A stretch of 64,000 nt of DNA from the NCBI RefSeq assembly GCF_026153515.1, contig NZ_CP110644.1:858501-922500 (forward strand). Reading direction: 5' to 3'. This stretch comes from Pseudomonas sp. KU26590. GTDB taxonomy: Bacteria; Pseudomonadota; Gammaproteobacteria; Pseudomonadales; Pseudomonadaceae. Shown piece after piece: positions 7,001 to 17,524 of the stretch; position 1 is the stretch's first letter; the number at the start of each line of letters is the position of its first letter. The translations under genes were made by a program, and so were the position numbers. Below the pieces are notes generated by a model. The model was not told the origin of the DNA. It did not search any database and was given only the letters and a program-made list of their open reading frames with translations.

Positions 7001-7337
7001 GGAACAGCAATCCGGGGAGTCCGATGAGCAGGAATTCGTGCCAGAGCTTGCTTCGCTCACTGGAGTGAGTGGCCGCCTGCGATGCGGAAGGCGGATCGTC
7101 CAGTCCGCTGAATTGCTCGGGTTGGGGACGTTGATCGGCACCTGCGAATCGGTCGCTGATCAACACTGTGGAAAGGTAGCGGCTTATCCCGGCTGCATTC
7201 CCGGATTCGGTCTCCTCGCCGGGCAGCCATTCTTGATGCATCGCTTGACCGTTTTCACTCACGCCAGGCATTGTTTGGGCGGTGACAGCAGTGGGGGCGA
7301 GCAAGCACAAGAGAGCAATGGCCGGCATCCAAATCAT
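4089..7337 (-). CDS. PAS-GGDEF-EAL c-di-GMP enzyme, RmcA-like, with a short periplasmic part
   Basis: The 1082-residue membrane protein makes and/or degrades cyclic di-GMP. It has a signal peptide (about 1-21), roughly 80 periplasmic residues and a transmembrane helix at about 101-123. Four PAS modules follow (about 145-640), then GGDEF (about 645-805) and EAL (about 815-1065). GGDEF is intact (ARLGGDEF) with an RxxD inhibitory site (RDID) nine residues ahead. EAL is also intact: EALIR, LEITEN, DDFGTGYSS, KIDQSF, AEGVET. The position next to rpoD matches P. aeruginosa RmcA, a redox-responsive phosphodiesterase. RmcA, as I recall, is about 160 residues longer because of a periplasmic solute-binding domain, which this protein lacks. 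I therefore leave the symbol empty. Confidence 0.9.
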   Translation of the reverse strand: MIWMPAIALLCLLAPTAVTAQTMPGVSENGQAMHQEWLPGEETESGNAAGISRYLSTVLISDRFAGADQRPQPEQFSGLDDPPSASQAATHSSERSKLWHEFLLIGLPGLLFLTTVLAIVVRINRRLSSEISRRIALEQELRSSEYHYRGMIESLSAIAWEANTHDYSYNYVSPHAQDLLGYPLHQWRRPGFWRSIVHPEDIDYAQAYCDREMAEGNDHSLDYRVLSADGRVVWIRDIVSMIGYGREPVMRGLMIDISEAKQTEEALRLSEGKFASVFAQCPDMLVIARLSDGCFLEANPAFAEQIGVSPADVVGRVPSELNIWGIPDIGHSLLQRLQKGSIRNLEMPFRRSDGRLFTGLLSAEPFDLDSTAAVVLVVRDITPLKEAQQQLQMSEEKFAKAFHSSPDGLLITRQSDGLLVEVNDGFSRITGYHSSLSLDRTTLELGIWVDLNERQQLLEQLSRDGFVKDFTSHIRRRDGQIRRCEISARPLPIAGEDCMLTIARDITDRHQMQEKLQLAATVFESTAEGVLITDTRQRINAVNRAFSEITGYSEVEALGDTPRLLASGLHDSAFYAAMWYQLTAEGHWQGEISNRRKNGEIYPSWLTISAVRNRDKFITHFVAVFADISSLKQAQARLDYQAHHDHLTGLPNRTLFESRLHAALAHSRAAHSVGAVLFLDLDRFKHINDSLGHPVGDLLLKSIAVRLKENLRDIDTVARLGGDEFIILLPGLQNPSDAEAVATKLLNSFSAPFQAGEHEFFMSTSIGSALFPTDGTDVATLIKNADAAMYRSKAKGRNRVEHYTRDLTAQASERIALEHELRRAIERNQFTLSYQPKISLLTHRLVGAEALIRWFHPAFGDVPPERFIPLAEENGMILQIGEWVLDTACQQLQEWNQRYDVFGPLSVNLAGAQLRQPNLVNRIERLLLQHQLQPGCLQLEITENFIMSQTEEALSVLHRLKKLGVQLAIDDFGTGYSSLSYLKRLPLDILKIDQSFVRGLPDDPHDAAIVRAIIALGRSMQLTVIAEGVETLEQQQFLADEGCEQIQGYLVSLPLRAEEFCTTFLRTTVSDVSDSTARKPSL

Positions 7338-7429
7338 GGCAGCCTCGGTGATTCATTGAAGAGAATCAATCGAGTGTAGCCGGGCTGGACAGCAGTGGCA
7401 CTCTGCCGGAAATTTATTCCTTAAAACGC

Positions 7430-7456
7430 AAAACCCCCAGCGATGCCGGGGGTTTT
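7430..7456 (-). terminator. Intrinsic terminator of rpoD
   Basis: AAAACCCCC (7430-7438) and GGGGGTTTT (7448-7456) form a stem around AGCGATGCC, part of which also pairs. On the minus strand the hairpin ends in a T-run. It lies 16 bases after the rpoD stop and separates rpoD from the downstream c-di-GMP gene. Confidence 0.8.
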
Positions 7457-7471
7457 GGTATGACGTGTCGC

Positions 7472-9316
<1,845 letters not shown>

Positions 9317-9383
9317 AACACCCTATCCACTGAAGGTCTTGGCGGGCAAAAAACAAGCCGGGGATTATACCCGAGCTATGACC

Positions 9384-11351
9384 TCACGCGCCAGTTGAGG
9401 TCGGGGTTTGTGCAGGAACTTTGCGATTTAACAGGTTGAGCAGCTGAACTTTTTCTTCTGCGCTCAGGCCTGACTGCCGTTCCTTCCTGATCAGTTGCTC
9501 CAGATGTCGCTCGCGTTGGCGGGCAGACAAGCTAGTTATAGTGTCGAAAAACTGTTGTTCAAGGTTATCGGCCGATATCAGCCATTCCTTTTCCGCCAGT
9601 TGACGCAACAATCGTCCTTGATCGGTGCCATGCCAGCGGGCAATCAACTGCATCGTGCGCAGCTTCGGGTTTTTCTGTGTAGCGTCAATCAGTGCCACCA
9701 GAAGCTGCGAATACACATTCTCTTCATCGGCAAACGTACTGGCGTTGGCGACCTGCGCTGACAGCTCAGGGTGATGCAGCAACGTTCTGAGTGCTGTCAG
9801 TGCCGGTGGTTCGACCGTCGCCGGTGTGCGTGGGCCACGAGGTTCGAAATCAGGACGCTTACCGTTCTTGTCCCATTTCTTACCCTTGTCCCACGGCTTC
9901 TTGTCCCATTTCTTCTGCTGACCGCCCGGGGCGTTCGGTGTCCATTCCGGCTGCGCCTGGTAATCGTGCTGCTGGTAATCGCCGTAATCCGGCACGGCCT
10001 CGTAATCGAACCCCGGATCGTAATTGGGCTGAGCTTCCGCCGGAGCGGACTGCATCAACTGATTGACTGCAGCGGTGTCCAGCCCGGTGATCTCTTTCAG
10101 GCGTCGACGCATCAGCTCGCGCAAATTGGCGCCCGGCACTTTTTCGATCAGCGGCGCGGCCAGTGTCACCATGTGCGCCTTGCCTTCCAGGGAGCGCGGG
10201 TCGGCCTCCTTGGTCAGCTGCTCGAAGAAATAGTCAGCCAGCGGTTGTGCGTGCTGGTTGATTCTCGCCTTGAACGCGTCGGTGCCTTCTGCGCGCACCA
10301 GGGTGTCGGGATCTTCCCCTTCGGGCAGAAACAGAAACCTCGCGCGCCGGCCGTCCTGCAAGCCAGGAATCGTCGCTTCCAGTGCACGCCAGGCGGCGTT
10401 TCGGCCAGCCTGGTCACCGTCGAAGCAGAACAGCACGTTCGGTACCACACGAAACAGCCGCTTCAAATGCTCTTCACTGGTCGCCGTACCCAGCGTCGCG
10501 ACGGCATTGCGCAAGCCTTGTTGGGCCAGTGCAATGACGTCCATGTAGCCTTCGACGACGATAATCTCGTCCAGGTTACGGTTAAATTTGCGAGCTTCGA
10601 ATAAACCGTACAACTCCTGACCCTTATGAAACACCGGGGTTTCAGGAGAGTTCAGGTATTTGGGTTTGTCGTCACCCAGCACGCGCCCGCCAAATGCGAT
10701 CACACGGCCGCGACTGTCGCGAATGGGGAACATCACCCTGTCGCGAAAGCGGTCGTAGCGTTTGCCGGTTTCGGCGTTTTCGATCAGCAGGCCAGCATCG
10801 ATCATCGCCTTCTGTTGAAGGGTGTCGCTGCTTAAGTGCTTGTAGAGGTTGTCCCAGCCAGGAGGGGCGAAGCCCAGCCCGAAGTCGCGGGCAATCTCGC
10901 CTGACAGACCGCGGCCTTTCAGGTACTCCACCGCGGATTTTCGCGTTGGATGGCTTTTCAGCGCGGCCCGGTAAAAATCGGCAGCGGCTGTTAATAGAGG
11001 GTAGAGCGGCGAATCGGTAGGCTGCCGGGGCTTTTGCCCTTTGACGCCTTGTTCGCGTGGGACTTCCATCCCGGCGGCTTTGGCCAAGTCTTCGACGGCC
11101 TGGGGGAAATCCAGGTTGTCGTGGTCCATGATGAAGCCGAGGGCATTGCCACCCGCGCCACAGCCGAAGCAGTAATAGAACTGTTTGTCCGGGCTGACGC
11201 TGAACGACGGTGTCTTCTCTTTATGGAAAGGACAACAGGCGCTGAAGTTCTTGCCGGTCTTTTTTAATTGAACGCGTGAGCTGACAACATCGACGATGTC
11301 GGTGCGGTTCAGGAGGTCGTCAATAAAACCTTGGGGAATCAGTCCGGCCAT
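9384..11351 (-). CDS. dnaG: DNA primase
   Basis: The 655-residue primase synthesises RNA primers at the replication fork and binds the DnaB helicase. It has an N-terminal CHC2 zinc finger (CPFHKEKTPSFSV with a downstream CFGCG) at about 40-65. The TOPRIM catalytic core is at about 260-345 (VVEGYMDVIAL and FDGDQAGRNAA). A Gln/Lys/Trp-rich linker (about 440-505, repeated KKWDK units) leads to the C-terminal helicase-binding domain. The Lys/Trp linker is longer and more repetitive than in E. coli. It lies between rpsU and rpoD in the same orientation. Confidence 0.97.
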   Translation of the reverse strand: MAGLIPQGFIDDLLNRTDIVDVVSSRVQLKKTGKNFSACCPFHKEKTPSFSVSPDKQFYYCFGCGAGGNALGFIMDHDNLDFPQAVEDLAKAAGMEVPREQGVKGQKPRQPTDSPLYPLLTAAADFYRAALKSHPTRKSAVEYLKGRGLSGEIARDFGLGFAPPGWDNLYKHLSSDTLQQKAMIDAGLLIENAETGKRYDRFRDRVMFPIRDSRGRVIAFGGRVLGDDKPKYLNSPETPVFHKGQELYGLFEARKFNRNLDEIIVVEGYMDVIALAQQGLRNAVATLGTATSEEHLKRLFRVVPNVLFCFDGDQAGRNAAWRALEATIPGLQDGRRARFLFLPEGEDPDTLVRAEGTDAFKARINQHAQPLADYFFEQLTKEADPRSLEGKAHMVTLAAPLIEKVPGANLRELMRRRLKEITGLDTAAVNQLMQSAPAEAQPNYDPGFDYEAVPDYGDYQQHDYQAQPEWTPNAPGGQQKKWDKKPWDKGKKWDKNGKRPDFEPRGPRTPATVEPPALTALRTLLHHPELSAQVANASTFADEENVYSQLLVALIDATQKNPKLRTMQLIARWHGTDQGRLLRQLAEKEWLISADNLEQQFFDTITSLSARQRERHLEQLIRKERQSGLSAEEKVQLLNLLNRKVPAQTPTSTGA

Positions 11352-11563
11352 GGCGTTCTCATCATCAGGCGCCCCGCCAGAAAGATCGTGGCGAATCCAA
11401 ACCGTAACGACGGTTGCTTGGTCAGTGTAGACGGGTCAACGCGGCCTGAATCAGGCTGGAAGAAATTGACGGGGTTTGTCTCGGTCGCATCTGCGGCGTC
11501 AACAGCCTCTGTCTTGTGTTGCTTGATCGGTGTTGCTTGAGGCTAGAACTGCAACTGCCGACA

Positions 11564-11584
11564 GCCCGGCTTTGAAGGCCGGGC
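11564..11584 (-). promoter_or_regulatory. Hairpin between rpsU and dnaG
   Basis: GCCCGGC (11564-11570) and GCCGGGC (11578-11584) form a 7-bp stem with a 7-nt loop in the rpsU-dnaG gap. There is no T-run on the minus strand, so it resembles a partial terminator or processing hairpin. In E. coli the same gap carries a terminator and an RNase E cut that lower dnaG expression relative to rpsU; the same role here is inference. Confidence 0.45.
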
Positions 11585-11605
11585 AAGGCAGAAGCTTGCG
11601 TCAGA

Positions 11606-11625
11606 CGTCTGTATTAATACAGACG
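11606..11625. repeat. 20-bp perfect palindrome over the rpsU stop codon
   Basis: CGTCTGTATT followed by AATACAGACG is perfectly self-complementary. It covers the last codons of rpsU (Arg-Leu-Tyr-stop, CGT CTG TAT TAA) and continues 8 bases past the stop. It could fold in the transcript as a stabilising or processing element, or bind a dimeric protein. The spacing between CTGT and ACAG is six bases, not the eight of a LexA box. Confidence 0.5.
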
Positions 11626-11829
11626 AACGGCGCGGCGCTGTTCGCGCTGTACTTTCTTGGCGTGACGCTTAACAGCAGCTGCTGCTTTACGCTTACGCTC
11701 AGAAGTCGGCTTCTCGTAAAATTCGCGGCTACGAACTTCAGCCAGAACACCGGCTTTTTCGCAGGAGCGCTTGAAACGACGCAGAGCTACGTCGAAGGGT
11801 TCGTTCTCTTTAACTTTGACGGCTGGCAT
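11614..11829 (-). CDS. rpsU: 30S ribosomal protein S21
   Basis: The 71-residue, highly basic protein ([21 protein letters not shown]-terminal [14 protein letters not shown]) is the small-subunit protein bS21, which helps mRNA engagement at initiation. The length is exact for the family. It is first in the rpsU-dnaG-rpoD group. The gap to dnaG is 262 bases and holds no yqeY gene, which P. aeruginosa has at this point; as I recall, P. putida also lacks it here. Confidence 0.97.
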
Positions 11830-12025
11830 CCAGAGCTACCTTCATTCATTACCGGGGTCAACGCTTACTGCAACACTTGCACTAAGTACGTCGGTTTTTA
11901 AGGGTTGCGGATGTTAACCCCTTGCTTCGCGGAATGCAAAGCCTCTGATCGAAAAGCACTGGTCGCAGGCATGAGCGGCGACTATTATGCGCGCCTTCGA
12001 ATTCAGCCTCCACAAGGCGTACCCC

Positions 12026-13051
12026 ATGCTAGTACTGGGAATGGAAACTTCCTGCGATGAGACCGGCGTAGCGCTGTACGACAGCGAACGCGGGTTGCTT
12101 GCCGATGCATTATTCAGCCAGATCGACCTGCACCAGGTCTATGGCGGCGTGGTGCCGGAGCTTGCGTCGCGTGACCACGTAAAACGCATGCTGCCCTTGA
12201 TTCGTCAGGTGTTGGCCGAGGCCGACTGCGCCGTGACCGAGATCGATGCCATCGCTTATACCGCGGGCCCTGGATTGGTCGGAGCGCTGCTGGTCGGGGC
12301 TTCGTGCGCGCAGGCGCTGGCCTTCGCGTGGGACATCCCGGCACTGGGTGTTCACCACATGGAAGGGCATTTGCTGGCACCGATGCTGGAGGAAAATCCC
12401 CCTGAGTTTCCGTTCGTCGCTTTGTTGGTTTCCGGCGGCCACACGCAGCTGGTTCGTGTCGACGGCATTGGTCTTTACGAGTTGCTTGGCGAGACCCTGG
12501 ACGACGCTGCCGGCGAAGCATTCGACAAAACCGCGAAAATGATGGGCCTGAATTACCCCGGCGGCCCTGAAATTTCCCGGCTGGCGCAATCCGGTGTAGC
12601 CGGGCGTTTCGTCTTTCCGCGTCCTATGACGGACCGACCGGGCCTTGATTTCAGCTTCAGCGGCTTGAAGACCTTCTCTTTGAACACCTGGCAGCAGTGC
12701 CAGAGCGCTGGAGACGACAGCGAGCAAACCCGTTGCGACATCTCGCTGGCCTTCCAGCAGGCGGTGGTGGACACTTTGACCATCAAATGTAAGCGCGCGC
12801 TGAAGCAGACCGGGCTCAAGCGTCTGGTCATCGCCGGCGGCGTGAGTGCGAACAAGGCGTTGCGCCTGTCGCTGGAACAGATGCTCAGTGGCCTGGGCGG
12901 GAATGTGTACTACGCGCGGCCTGAGTTCTGCACCGACAACGGCGCGATGATCGCCTTTGCCGGCTGCCAGCGTTTGCAGGCAGGGCAGAGGGAAAGCCTG
13001 AGCATCACCGTGCAGGCGCGCTGGCCGATGGAGCAATTGCCCGGTCTTTGA
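12026..13051 (+). CDS. tsaD: tRNA N6-threonylcarbamoyladenosine synthase subunit TsaD
   Basis: TsaD transfers the threonylcarbamoyl group to A37 of ANN-decoding tRNAs, working with TsaB and TsaE. I chose ATG 12026, giving 341 residues starting [20 protein letters not shown], the usual start. An upstream ATG at 11987 would add 13 residues without family support. Visible motifs are the ASKHA nucleotide-binding start (METSCDETG), the metal-binding [16 protein letters not shown], and the late NGAMIAFAG. It is divergent from rpsU, the standard gammaproteobacterial arrangement. Confidence 0.97.
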   Translation: MLVLGMETSCDETGVALYDSERGLLADALFSQIDLHQVYGGVVPELASRDHVKRMLPLIRQVLAEADCAVTEIDAIAYTAGPGLVGALLVGASCAQALAFAWDIPALGVHHMEGHLLAPMLEENPPEFPFVALLVSGGHTQLVRVDGIGLYELLGETLDDAAGEAFDKTAKMMGLNYPGGPEISRLAQSGVAGRFVFPRPMTDRPGLDFSFSGLKTFSLNTWQQCQSAGDDSEQTRCDISLAFQQAVVDTLTIKCKRALKQTGLKRLVIAGGVSANKALRLSLEQMLSGLGGNVYYARPEFCTDNGAMIAFAGCQRLQAGQRESLSITVQARWPMEQLPGL

Positions 13052-13099
13052 TGGCAAAGTGGTGTAAGCGCCCGGTTGGGGCTGTGACGGAGTGTCGCT

Positions 13100-13669
13100 T
13101 CAGAAATGCCGTTCGCGCCCGGCAAACAGGTCGCGTAGATTGCCCCGATGGCGCCAGACGATGAGCAGCGTTAACACGCTCATCGGCAGTAACGCGTGGG
13201 GTTCCTGCCATGCGAGCAGCGGCAGCGTCAGCGGCGTGGCGATCAACGAGGCCAGTGAGCTGGTGCGGGTCAGGTAGAACGTCAGCAGCCAGGCGCTGAT
13301 AGCGAGCAGGGCGGCGGGCGGATACAAGGCCAGCAACATGCCGGCAGCAGTGGCCACGCCTTTGCCGCCGCGGAAGCGGAAGTACAGCGGGAACAGATGC
13401 CCCAACACGGCGCACAGTCCGATCCAGGCTTGCAGGCGTGGGTCGAGGTCCAGACCTCGGGCGATCAGCACCGGGATCATGCCTTTGCAGACGTCGCCCA
13501 TCAGGGTCAGCACAGCGAGTTTCTTGCCGGCCAGGCGCAGCATGTTAGTCGCGCCGGCGTTGCCTGAGCCACTGGCGCGCGGGTCCGGGCGGCCGGTTAT
13601 ACGGCTGATCAGGATGGCGAAGGACAGTGAGCCGAGCAGGTAGGCGAGGACCGCCAGTAACCAAAACAT
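13100..13669 (-). CDS. plsY: Glycerol-3-phosphate acyltransferase PlsY
   Basis: This polytopic inner-membrane enzyme transfers acyl groups from acyl-phosphate to glycerol-3-phosphate, the first step of phospholipid synthesis. It has about five membrane helices. The family motifs [13 protein letters not shown] (about 36-48) and [14 protein letters not shown] are present, and the typical C-terminal [11 protein letters not shown] closes the protein. I used ATG 13669 ([17 protein letters not shown], 189 aa), which fits relatives; an ATG three codons upstream (13678) is possible and neither has a strong ribosome site. It converges on tsaD and is divergent from folB. Confidence 0.95.
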   Translation of the reverse strand: MFWLLAVLAYLLGSLSFAILISRITGRPDPRASGSGNAGATNMLRLAGKKLAVLTLMGDVCKGMIPVLIARGLDLDPRLQAWIGLCAVLGHLFPLYFRFRGGKGVATAAGMLLALYPPAALLAISAWLLTFYLTRTSSLASLIATPLTLPLLAWQEPHALLPMSVLTLLIVWRHRGNLRDLFAGRERHF

Positions 13670-13743
13670 GCTAACCATTCCGGGCGAGGATGCCTTGATT
13701 CTAACGGCGCATTGCGCCCTTGTCGTGCAGCGGAGAGACAGGC

Positions 13744-14097
13744 TTGGACAGAGTTTTCATTGAAGGTCTGGAGGTCGATACCGTCATCGGCGCCTACGAC
13801 TGGGAGCGTGGCATTCGCCAGTGCCTGCGTCTGGACCTGAGTTTTGCCTGGGACAATCGGCCTGCAGCCGCAGGCGATGATCTGAGCAAAGCGCTCGATT
13901 ACGCCAGTGTGTCCGCGCGGATTCAGGCGTTCGCCGAAGCGTCTCAATTCCAGCTGGTCGAAACCTTCGCCGAGCGCCTGGCCGAAGTGCTGATGAGCGA
14001 GTTCAATATTCCCTGGCTGCACCTCAAATTGACCAAGCCGGGAGCCGTGCCAGCGGCGAAGGGCGTTGGGGTGGAGATCGAGCGCGGATGTCGCTGA
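13744..14097 (+). CDS. folB: Dihydroneopterin aldolase FolB
   Basis: FolB converts dihydroneopterin to hydroxymethyl-dihydropterin in folate synthesis. The start is a TTG at 13744, with GGAGAGA about 10 bases upstream. It gives 117 residues beginning (L/M)[19 protein letters not shown], which matches relatives exactly. A longer frame from 13720 has no family support. Typical residues are in [13 protein letters not shown] and [19 protein letters not shown]. It overlaps folK by 10 bases, so the two consecutive folate genes are translationally coupled. Confidence 0.94.
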   Translation: MDRVFIEGLEVDTVIGAYDWERGIRQCLRLDLSFAWDNRPAAAGDDLSKALDYASVSARIQAFAEASQFQLVETFAERLAEVLMSEFNIPWLHLKLTKPGAVPAAKGVGVEIERGCR

Positions 14098-14615
14098 CAC
14101 GGATTTTTCTGGGGCTGGGCAGCAATATCGAGCGGGAGCGCCATCTGTGCGCCGGCCTCGACGCCCTTGCCGGCTTTCTCATCGACATGACCTGCTCGCC
14201 GGTGTTCGAAAGTCATCCGGTGGGGATCAAGAGCGGGCCGTTTTTCAATCTGGTGGTTTCCGCGCTGACCGACCTTCCGCTGACCGAACTGGACCGTCGC
14301 CTCAAATTCATTGAAGCCGATAACGGACGTTATGCCCCCGATCGCAAGGGTCTGCCGCTGGACATTGATGTCCTGCTGTATGACGAGCAGGTCGGCAACT
14401 TCGACGGCCTGATTCTGCCCCGCGCCGAAATCCTCAAAAACGCGTTCGTGCTGTGGCCGTTGTCGCTGATCGCGCCGCAGCGCATGCACCCTGAAGCCGG
14501 CGTGCCGTTTGCCCGGCTGTGGGCTGAAGCGAACATCGATCAGAAACTCTGGCCGGTTGCATTCGAATGGCGCAGCGAGCCACTCACCCCGGCCACCCTG
14601 CTGGCTGCGGTGTAA
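14088..14615 (+). CDS. folK: 2-amino-4-hydroxy-6-hydroxymethyldihydropteridine pyrophosphokinase (FolK-type)
   Basis: The 175-residue kinase transfers pyrophosphate from ATP to the FolB product. It begins [17 protein letters not shown] (the substrate-binding LGLGSN motif), has FFNLVVSALTDLPLTEL, and the catalytic signature PLDIDVLLYD at about 93-102. The C-terminal 35 residues extend past the standard FolK core. Pseudomonas carries a second, shorter folK beside panB; this copy corresponds to the PA0583-type paralogue, so its share of the cellular activity is uncertain. Confidence 0.9.
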   Translation: MSLTRIFLGLGSNIERERHLCAGLDALAGFLIDMTCSPVFESHPVGIKSGPFFNLVVSALTDLPLTELDRRLKFIEADNGRYAPDRKGLPLDIDVLLYDEQVGNFDGLILPRAEILKNAFVLWPLSLIAPQRMHPEAGVPFARLWAEANIDQKLWPVAFEWRSEPLTPATLLAAV

Positions 14616-14661
14616 CAGGCGTTCGACAGGCCGCCCGGTCAGCCGCGACCAACCTGGCGGG

Positions 14662-15891
14662 TTAGAGCTGATACGACGCTTTGTACACCTTCAGCGTATC
14701 CAGCCGCTCTCGCTTGAGCGCTTCGCCTAATTGCGGGCCCTGAAAACCCTTCTCCAGCAGCGGCTTTACCGCCACTTGCCGCGCCGCTTCGGCAGCGCCG
14801 CGCAGATATTCGGCTTGCGGATACGTGCGCTCCTCGAGCCCCTTGCGGCCTCTGGCGTCCATTTCGCAGGCGGCGATGAAGTCCTCGAAACGCTGCGGTC
14901 GGCGATACACGTCAAAGCTCTGCAGCAAATCCAGCAGTGTCGACGGCTTCAATTCCAGCGCGCGATGGCCATGGGTGTGATATTCGCCCACCAGCAGCGC
15001 CAGTTCCTGACAATCCCTTGGCACCTTGAAACGCTGGTTCACCGCCTTGATCGCTTTGAGACCTTTGTGTTCGTGGGCGATATGACGCGGCCACTCCTCT
15101 TGCGGGGTGAGTCCCTTGCCCAAGTCGTGCAGCAAGCACGCCCAACGCACGCTTAGCGGCTGACGGTGCACGGCAGCCTGATGCAACACGCTGAGGACGT
15201 GCAAACCGGTATCAATTTCAGGGTGATGCGCTTCCGGCTGAGGCACGCCAAACAGCGCGTCGACTTCTGGCATCAGCACTTTCAGTGCGCCGCATTCACG
15301 CAGGACGTCGATGAACACCTGGGGTTCTTTTTCCATCAGAGCGCGGAAAATTTCCTTCCAGCTGCGTTCCGGTGTCAGCGCTTCCAGCTCACCCGAGCCG
15401 CTCAGCTGACGCATGAGTTCGAGGGTCTGCGGGGCGATGGTAAAGCCATCGGGGGCATAGCGCGCGGCGAAGCGGGCCACGCGCAGGAGGCGTAATGGAT
15501 CTTCGGCGAACGCGGGGGAAACGTGACGTAAAATCCGGTCTTTTAGGTCTTGTTGGCCCTGATAGGGATCAGTCAGGTTGCCGTTCTTGTCTTCGGCAAT
15601 TGCATTGATGGTCAGGTCGCGGCGGATCAGGTCCTGCTCCAGGGTGACGTCCGGATGGGCGTGAAAAACAAAGCCGCCATAGCCTTTGCCGGTCTTGCGT
15701 TCGGTACGGGCCAGCGCGTATTCCTCACCGGTCAGCGGGTGCAAGAAGACGGGAAAGTCCGTTCCCACTGGCCGGTAGCCTTTGACCAGCATTTCCTCGG
15801 TCGACGCACCCACTACTACCCAGTCGATGTCAGTGACCGGTTTGCCAAGCAGGCGATCGCGTACCGCGCCGCCAACTTTATAAATCTGCAT
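14662..15891 (-). CDS. cca: Multifunctional CCA tRNA nucleotidyltransferase
   Basis: The 409-residue enzyme adds or repairs the CCA end of tRNAs without a template. The nucleotidyltransferase head has [20 protein letters not shown] with the catalytic DxD. Then come [10 protein letters not shown] and the NTP-templating region with [16 protein letters not shown]. The C-terminal half carries an HD domain ([11 protein letters not shown], about 250-260) that in E. coli gives phosphatase and phosphodiesterase activity. It is convergent with folK and upstream of the spoVR group in the same direction. Confidence 0.96.
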   Translation of the reverse strand: MQIYKVGGAVRDRLLGKPVTDIDWVVVGASTEEMLVKGYRPVGTDFPVFLHPLTGEEYALARTERKTGKGYGGFVFHAHPDVTLEQDLIRRDLTINAIAEDKNGNLTDPYQGQQDLKDRILRHVSPAFAEDPLRLLRVARFAARYAPDGFTIAPQTLELMRQLSGSGELEALTPERSWKEIFRALMEKEPQVFIDVLRECGALKVLMPEVDALFGVPQPEAHHPEIDTGLHVLSVLHQAAVHRQPLSVRWACLLHDLGKGLTPQEEWPRHIAHEHKGLKAIKAVNQRFKVPRDCQELALLVGEYHTHGHRALELKPSTLLDLLQSFDVYRRPQRFEDFIAACEMDARGRKGLEERTYPQAEYLRGAAEAARQVAVKPLLEKGFQGPQLGEALKRERLDTLKVYKASYQL

Positions 15892-15961
15892 AAAAAAGCC
15901 TCCGTGAGGGCGACAGGATAAACCTTAAGTCGCGATCGCGGAGGCTGGAAACGCTCATGGT

Positions 15962-17524
15962 TTATAAGTGGACGACCGCCAGGTCCAGCCGGGGATATTC
16001 ACTGTCAGCGTGTTCGCTTCTCGGCGGAACATGGTGGACTTTCATCACCTGGTCGCCCTGGAGCGTTTCCAGATGGATATCAAAACCCCACAGTCGATGC
16101 AGGTGTTTCAGCACTTCGTCCGTAGAGTCGCCGAGGGGTTTGCGGTCGTGCTGTTGATGGCGCAGGGTCAGGGAGCGGTCGCCGCGACGGTCAATGCTGT
16201 AGATCTGCACGTTGGGTTCACGGTTGCCGAGGTTGTACTGCGCGGCGAGGGTTTCACGAATCACCTTGTAGCCGGTTTCATCGTGGATGGCGGGCACCAG
16301 GAGATCGTCCTTCTGATCATCGTCGAGGATGCTGAACAGCTTCAGGTCACGGATCACCTTGGGCGACAGGTACTGCAGGATGAAGCTCTCGTCCTTGAAG
16401 CTGCTCATCGCAAACTTGACCGCCGTCAGCCAGTCGGTGCCGGCCAGATCAGGAAACCAGTGATGGTCTTCTTCGGTGGGGTGCTCGCACATCCGCCGGA
16501 TGTCCTGATACATCGCAAACCCCAGCGTGTAGGGGTTGATACCGCTGTAGTAAGGGCTGTCGAAGCCCGGCTGGTAGACAACACTGGTGTGGGAGGTCAG
16601 GAATTCCAGCATGAAGCCATCGGTCACCAGCCCCTCGTCATACAGATCATTCATCAGCGTGTAATGCCAGAACGTTGCCCAGCCCTCGTTCATGACCTGG
16701 GTCTGACGCTGCGGGTAAAAGTACTGGGCGATCTTGCGGACGATGCGCACCACCTCACGCTGCCAGGGCTCCAGCAGTGGGGCGTGTTTTTCGATGAAGT
16801 AGAGGATGTTTTCCTGAGGCTCGGCGGGAAAGCGCGAGAAATCCTCTTTGTCGTTTTTGCTCGCACTTTTCGGGATCGTGCGCCACAGGTCGTTGATCTG
16901 CTTCTGCAGGTGCTCCTCCCGGTCCTTCATGCGGCGGCGTTCTTCCTCCGCCGAGATCGGGTAGGGCCGCTTGTAGCGATCGACGCCGTAGTTCATCAGC
17001 GCGTGGCATGAGTCGAGCAGGTCCTCAACCGCGTCGATCCCGTGGCGCTCTTCGCACTGCATGATGTACTGCTTGGCGAAGACTAGGTAATCGATGATCG
17101 AACTGGCGTCGGTCCAGGTGCGGAACAGGTAGTTACCTTTGAAAAAGCTGTTGTGGCCGTAGCAGGCATGGGCCACAACCAGCGCCTGCATGCAGATGGT
17201 GTTCTCTTCCATCAGATAGGCGATGCACGGGTCTGAGTTGATGACGATCTCGTAGGCCAGACCCATCTGCCCGCGCGAGTAGGATTTCTCCGTACTGAGG
17301 AAGTGCTTGCCGTAGGACCAATGGTGATAACCCAGCGGCATGCCGACGGACGCATAGGCGTCCATCATCTGCTCGGCAGTGATCACCTCAATCTGGTTGG
17401 GGTAAGTGTCCAGCGCATAACGTTCGGCAATGCGGCTGATTTCCCGGTCGTAGGCCTGGATCAGCTCGAACGTCCACTCTGAACCCGTGGAGAGGGGTTG
17501 GCGCTTCTGCTCTCTAGCGGTCAT
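15962..17524 (-). CDS. SpoVR family protein (YcgB-like)
   Basis: The 520-residue protein matches the SpoVR/YcgB family: an N-terminal helical region ([20 protein letters not shown]), then [20 protein letters not shown] and [21 protein letters not shown]. His-rich segments ([12 protein letters not shown]) suggest metal binding, but the biochemical activity is unknown. It overlaps the DUF444 gene upstream by four bases (ATGA). With prkA they form the three-gene unit known in E. coli as yeaG-yeaH plus ycgB, linked to nitrogen starvation and stationary phase. The order prkA-DUF444-spoVR is the standard Pseudomonas one. Confidence 0.94.
   Translation of the reverse strand: MTAREQKRQPLSTGSEWTFELIQAYDREISRIAERYALDTYPNQIEVITAEQMMDAYASVGMPLGYHHWSYGKHFLSTEKSYSRGQMGLAYEIVINSDPCIAYLMEENTICMQALVVAHACYGHNSFFKGNYLFRTWTDASSIIDYLVFAKQYIMQCEERHGIDAVEDLLDSCHALMNYGVDRYKRPYPISAEEERRRMKDREEHLQKQINDLWRTIPKSASKNDKEDFSRFPAEPQENILYFIEKHAPLLEPWQREVVRIVRKIAQYFYPQRQTQVMNEGWATFWHYTLMNDLYDEGLVTDGFMLEFLTSHTSVVYQPGFDSPYYSGINPYTLGFAMYQDIRRMCEHPTEEDHHWFPDLAGTDWLTAVKFAMSSFKDESFILQYLSPKVIRDLKLFSILDDDQKDDLLVPAIHDETGYKVIRETLAAQYNLGNREPNVQIYSIDRRGDRSLTLRHQQHDRKPLGDSTDEVLKHLHRLWGFDIHLETLQGDQVMKVHHVPPRSEHADSEYPRLDLAVVHL

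Noticed and set aside
11606..11625. LexA (SOS) box at the end of rpsU
   Set aside because: CTGT and ACAG are six bases apart rather than eight, and the site is at the 3' end of the gene, not at a promoter.
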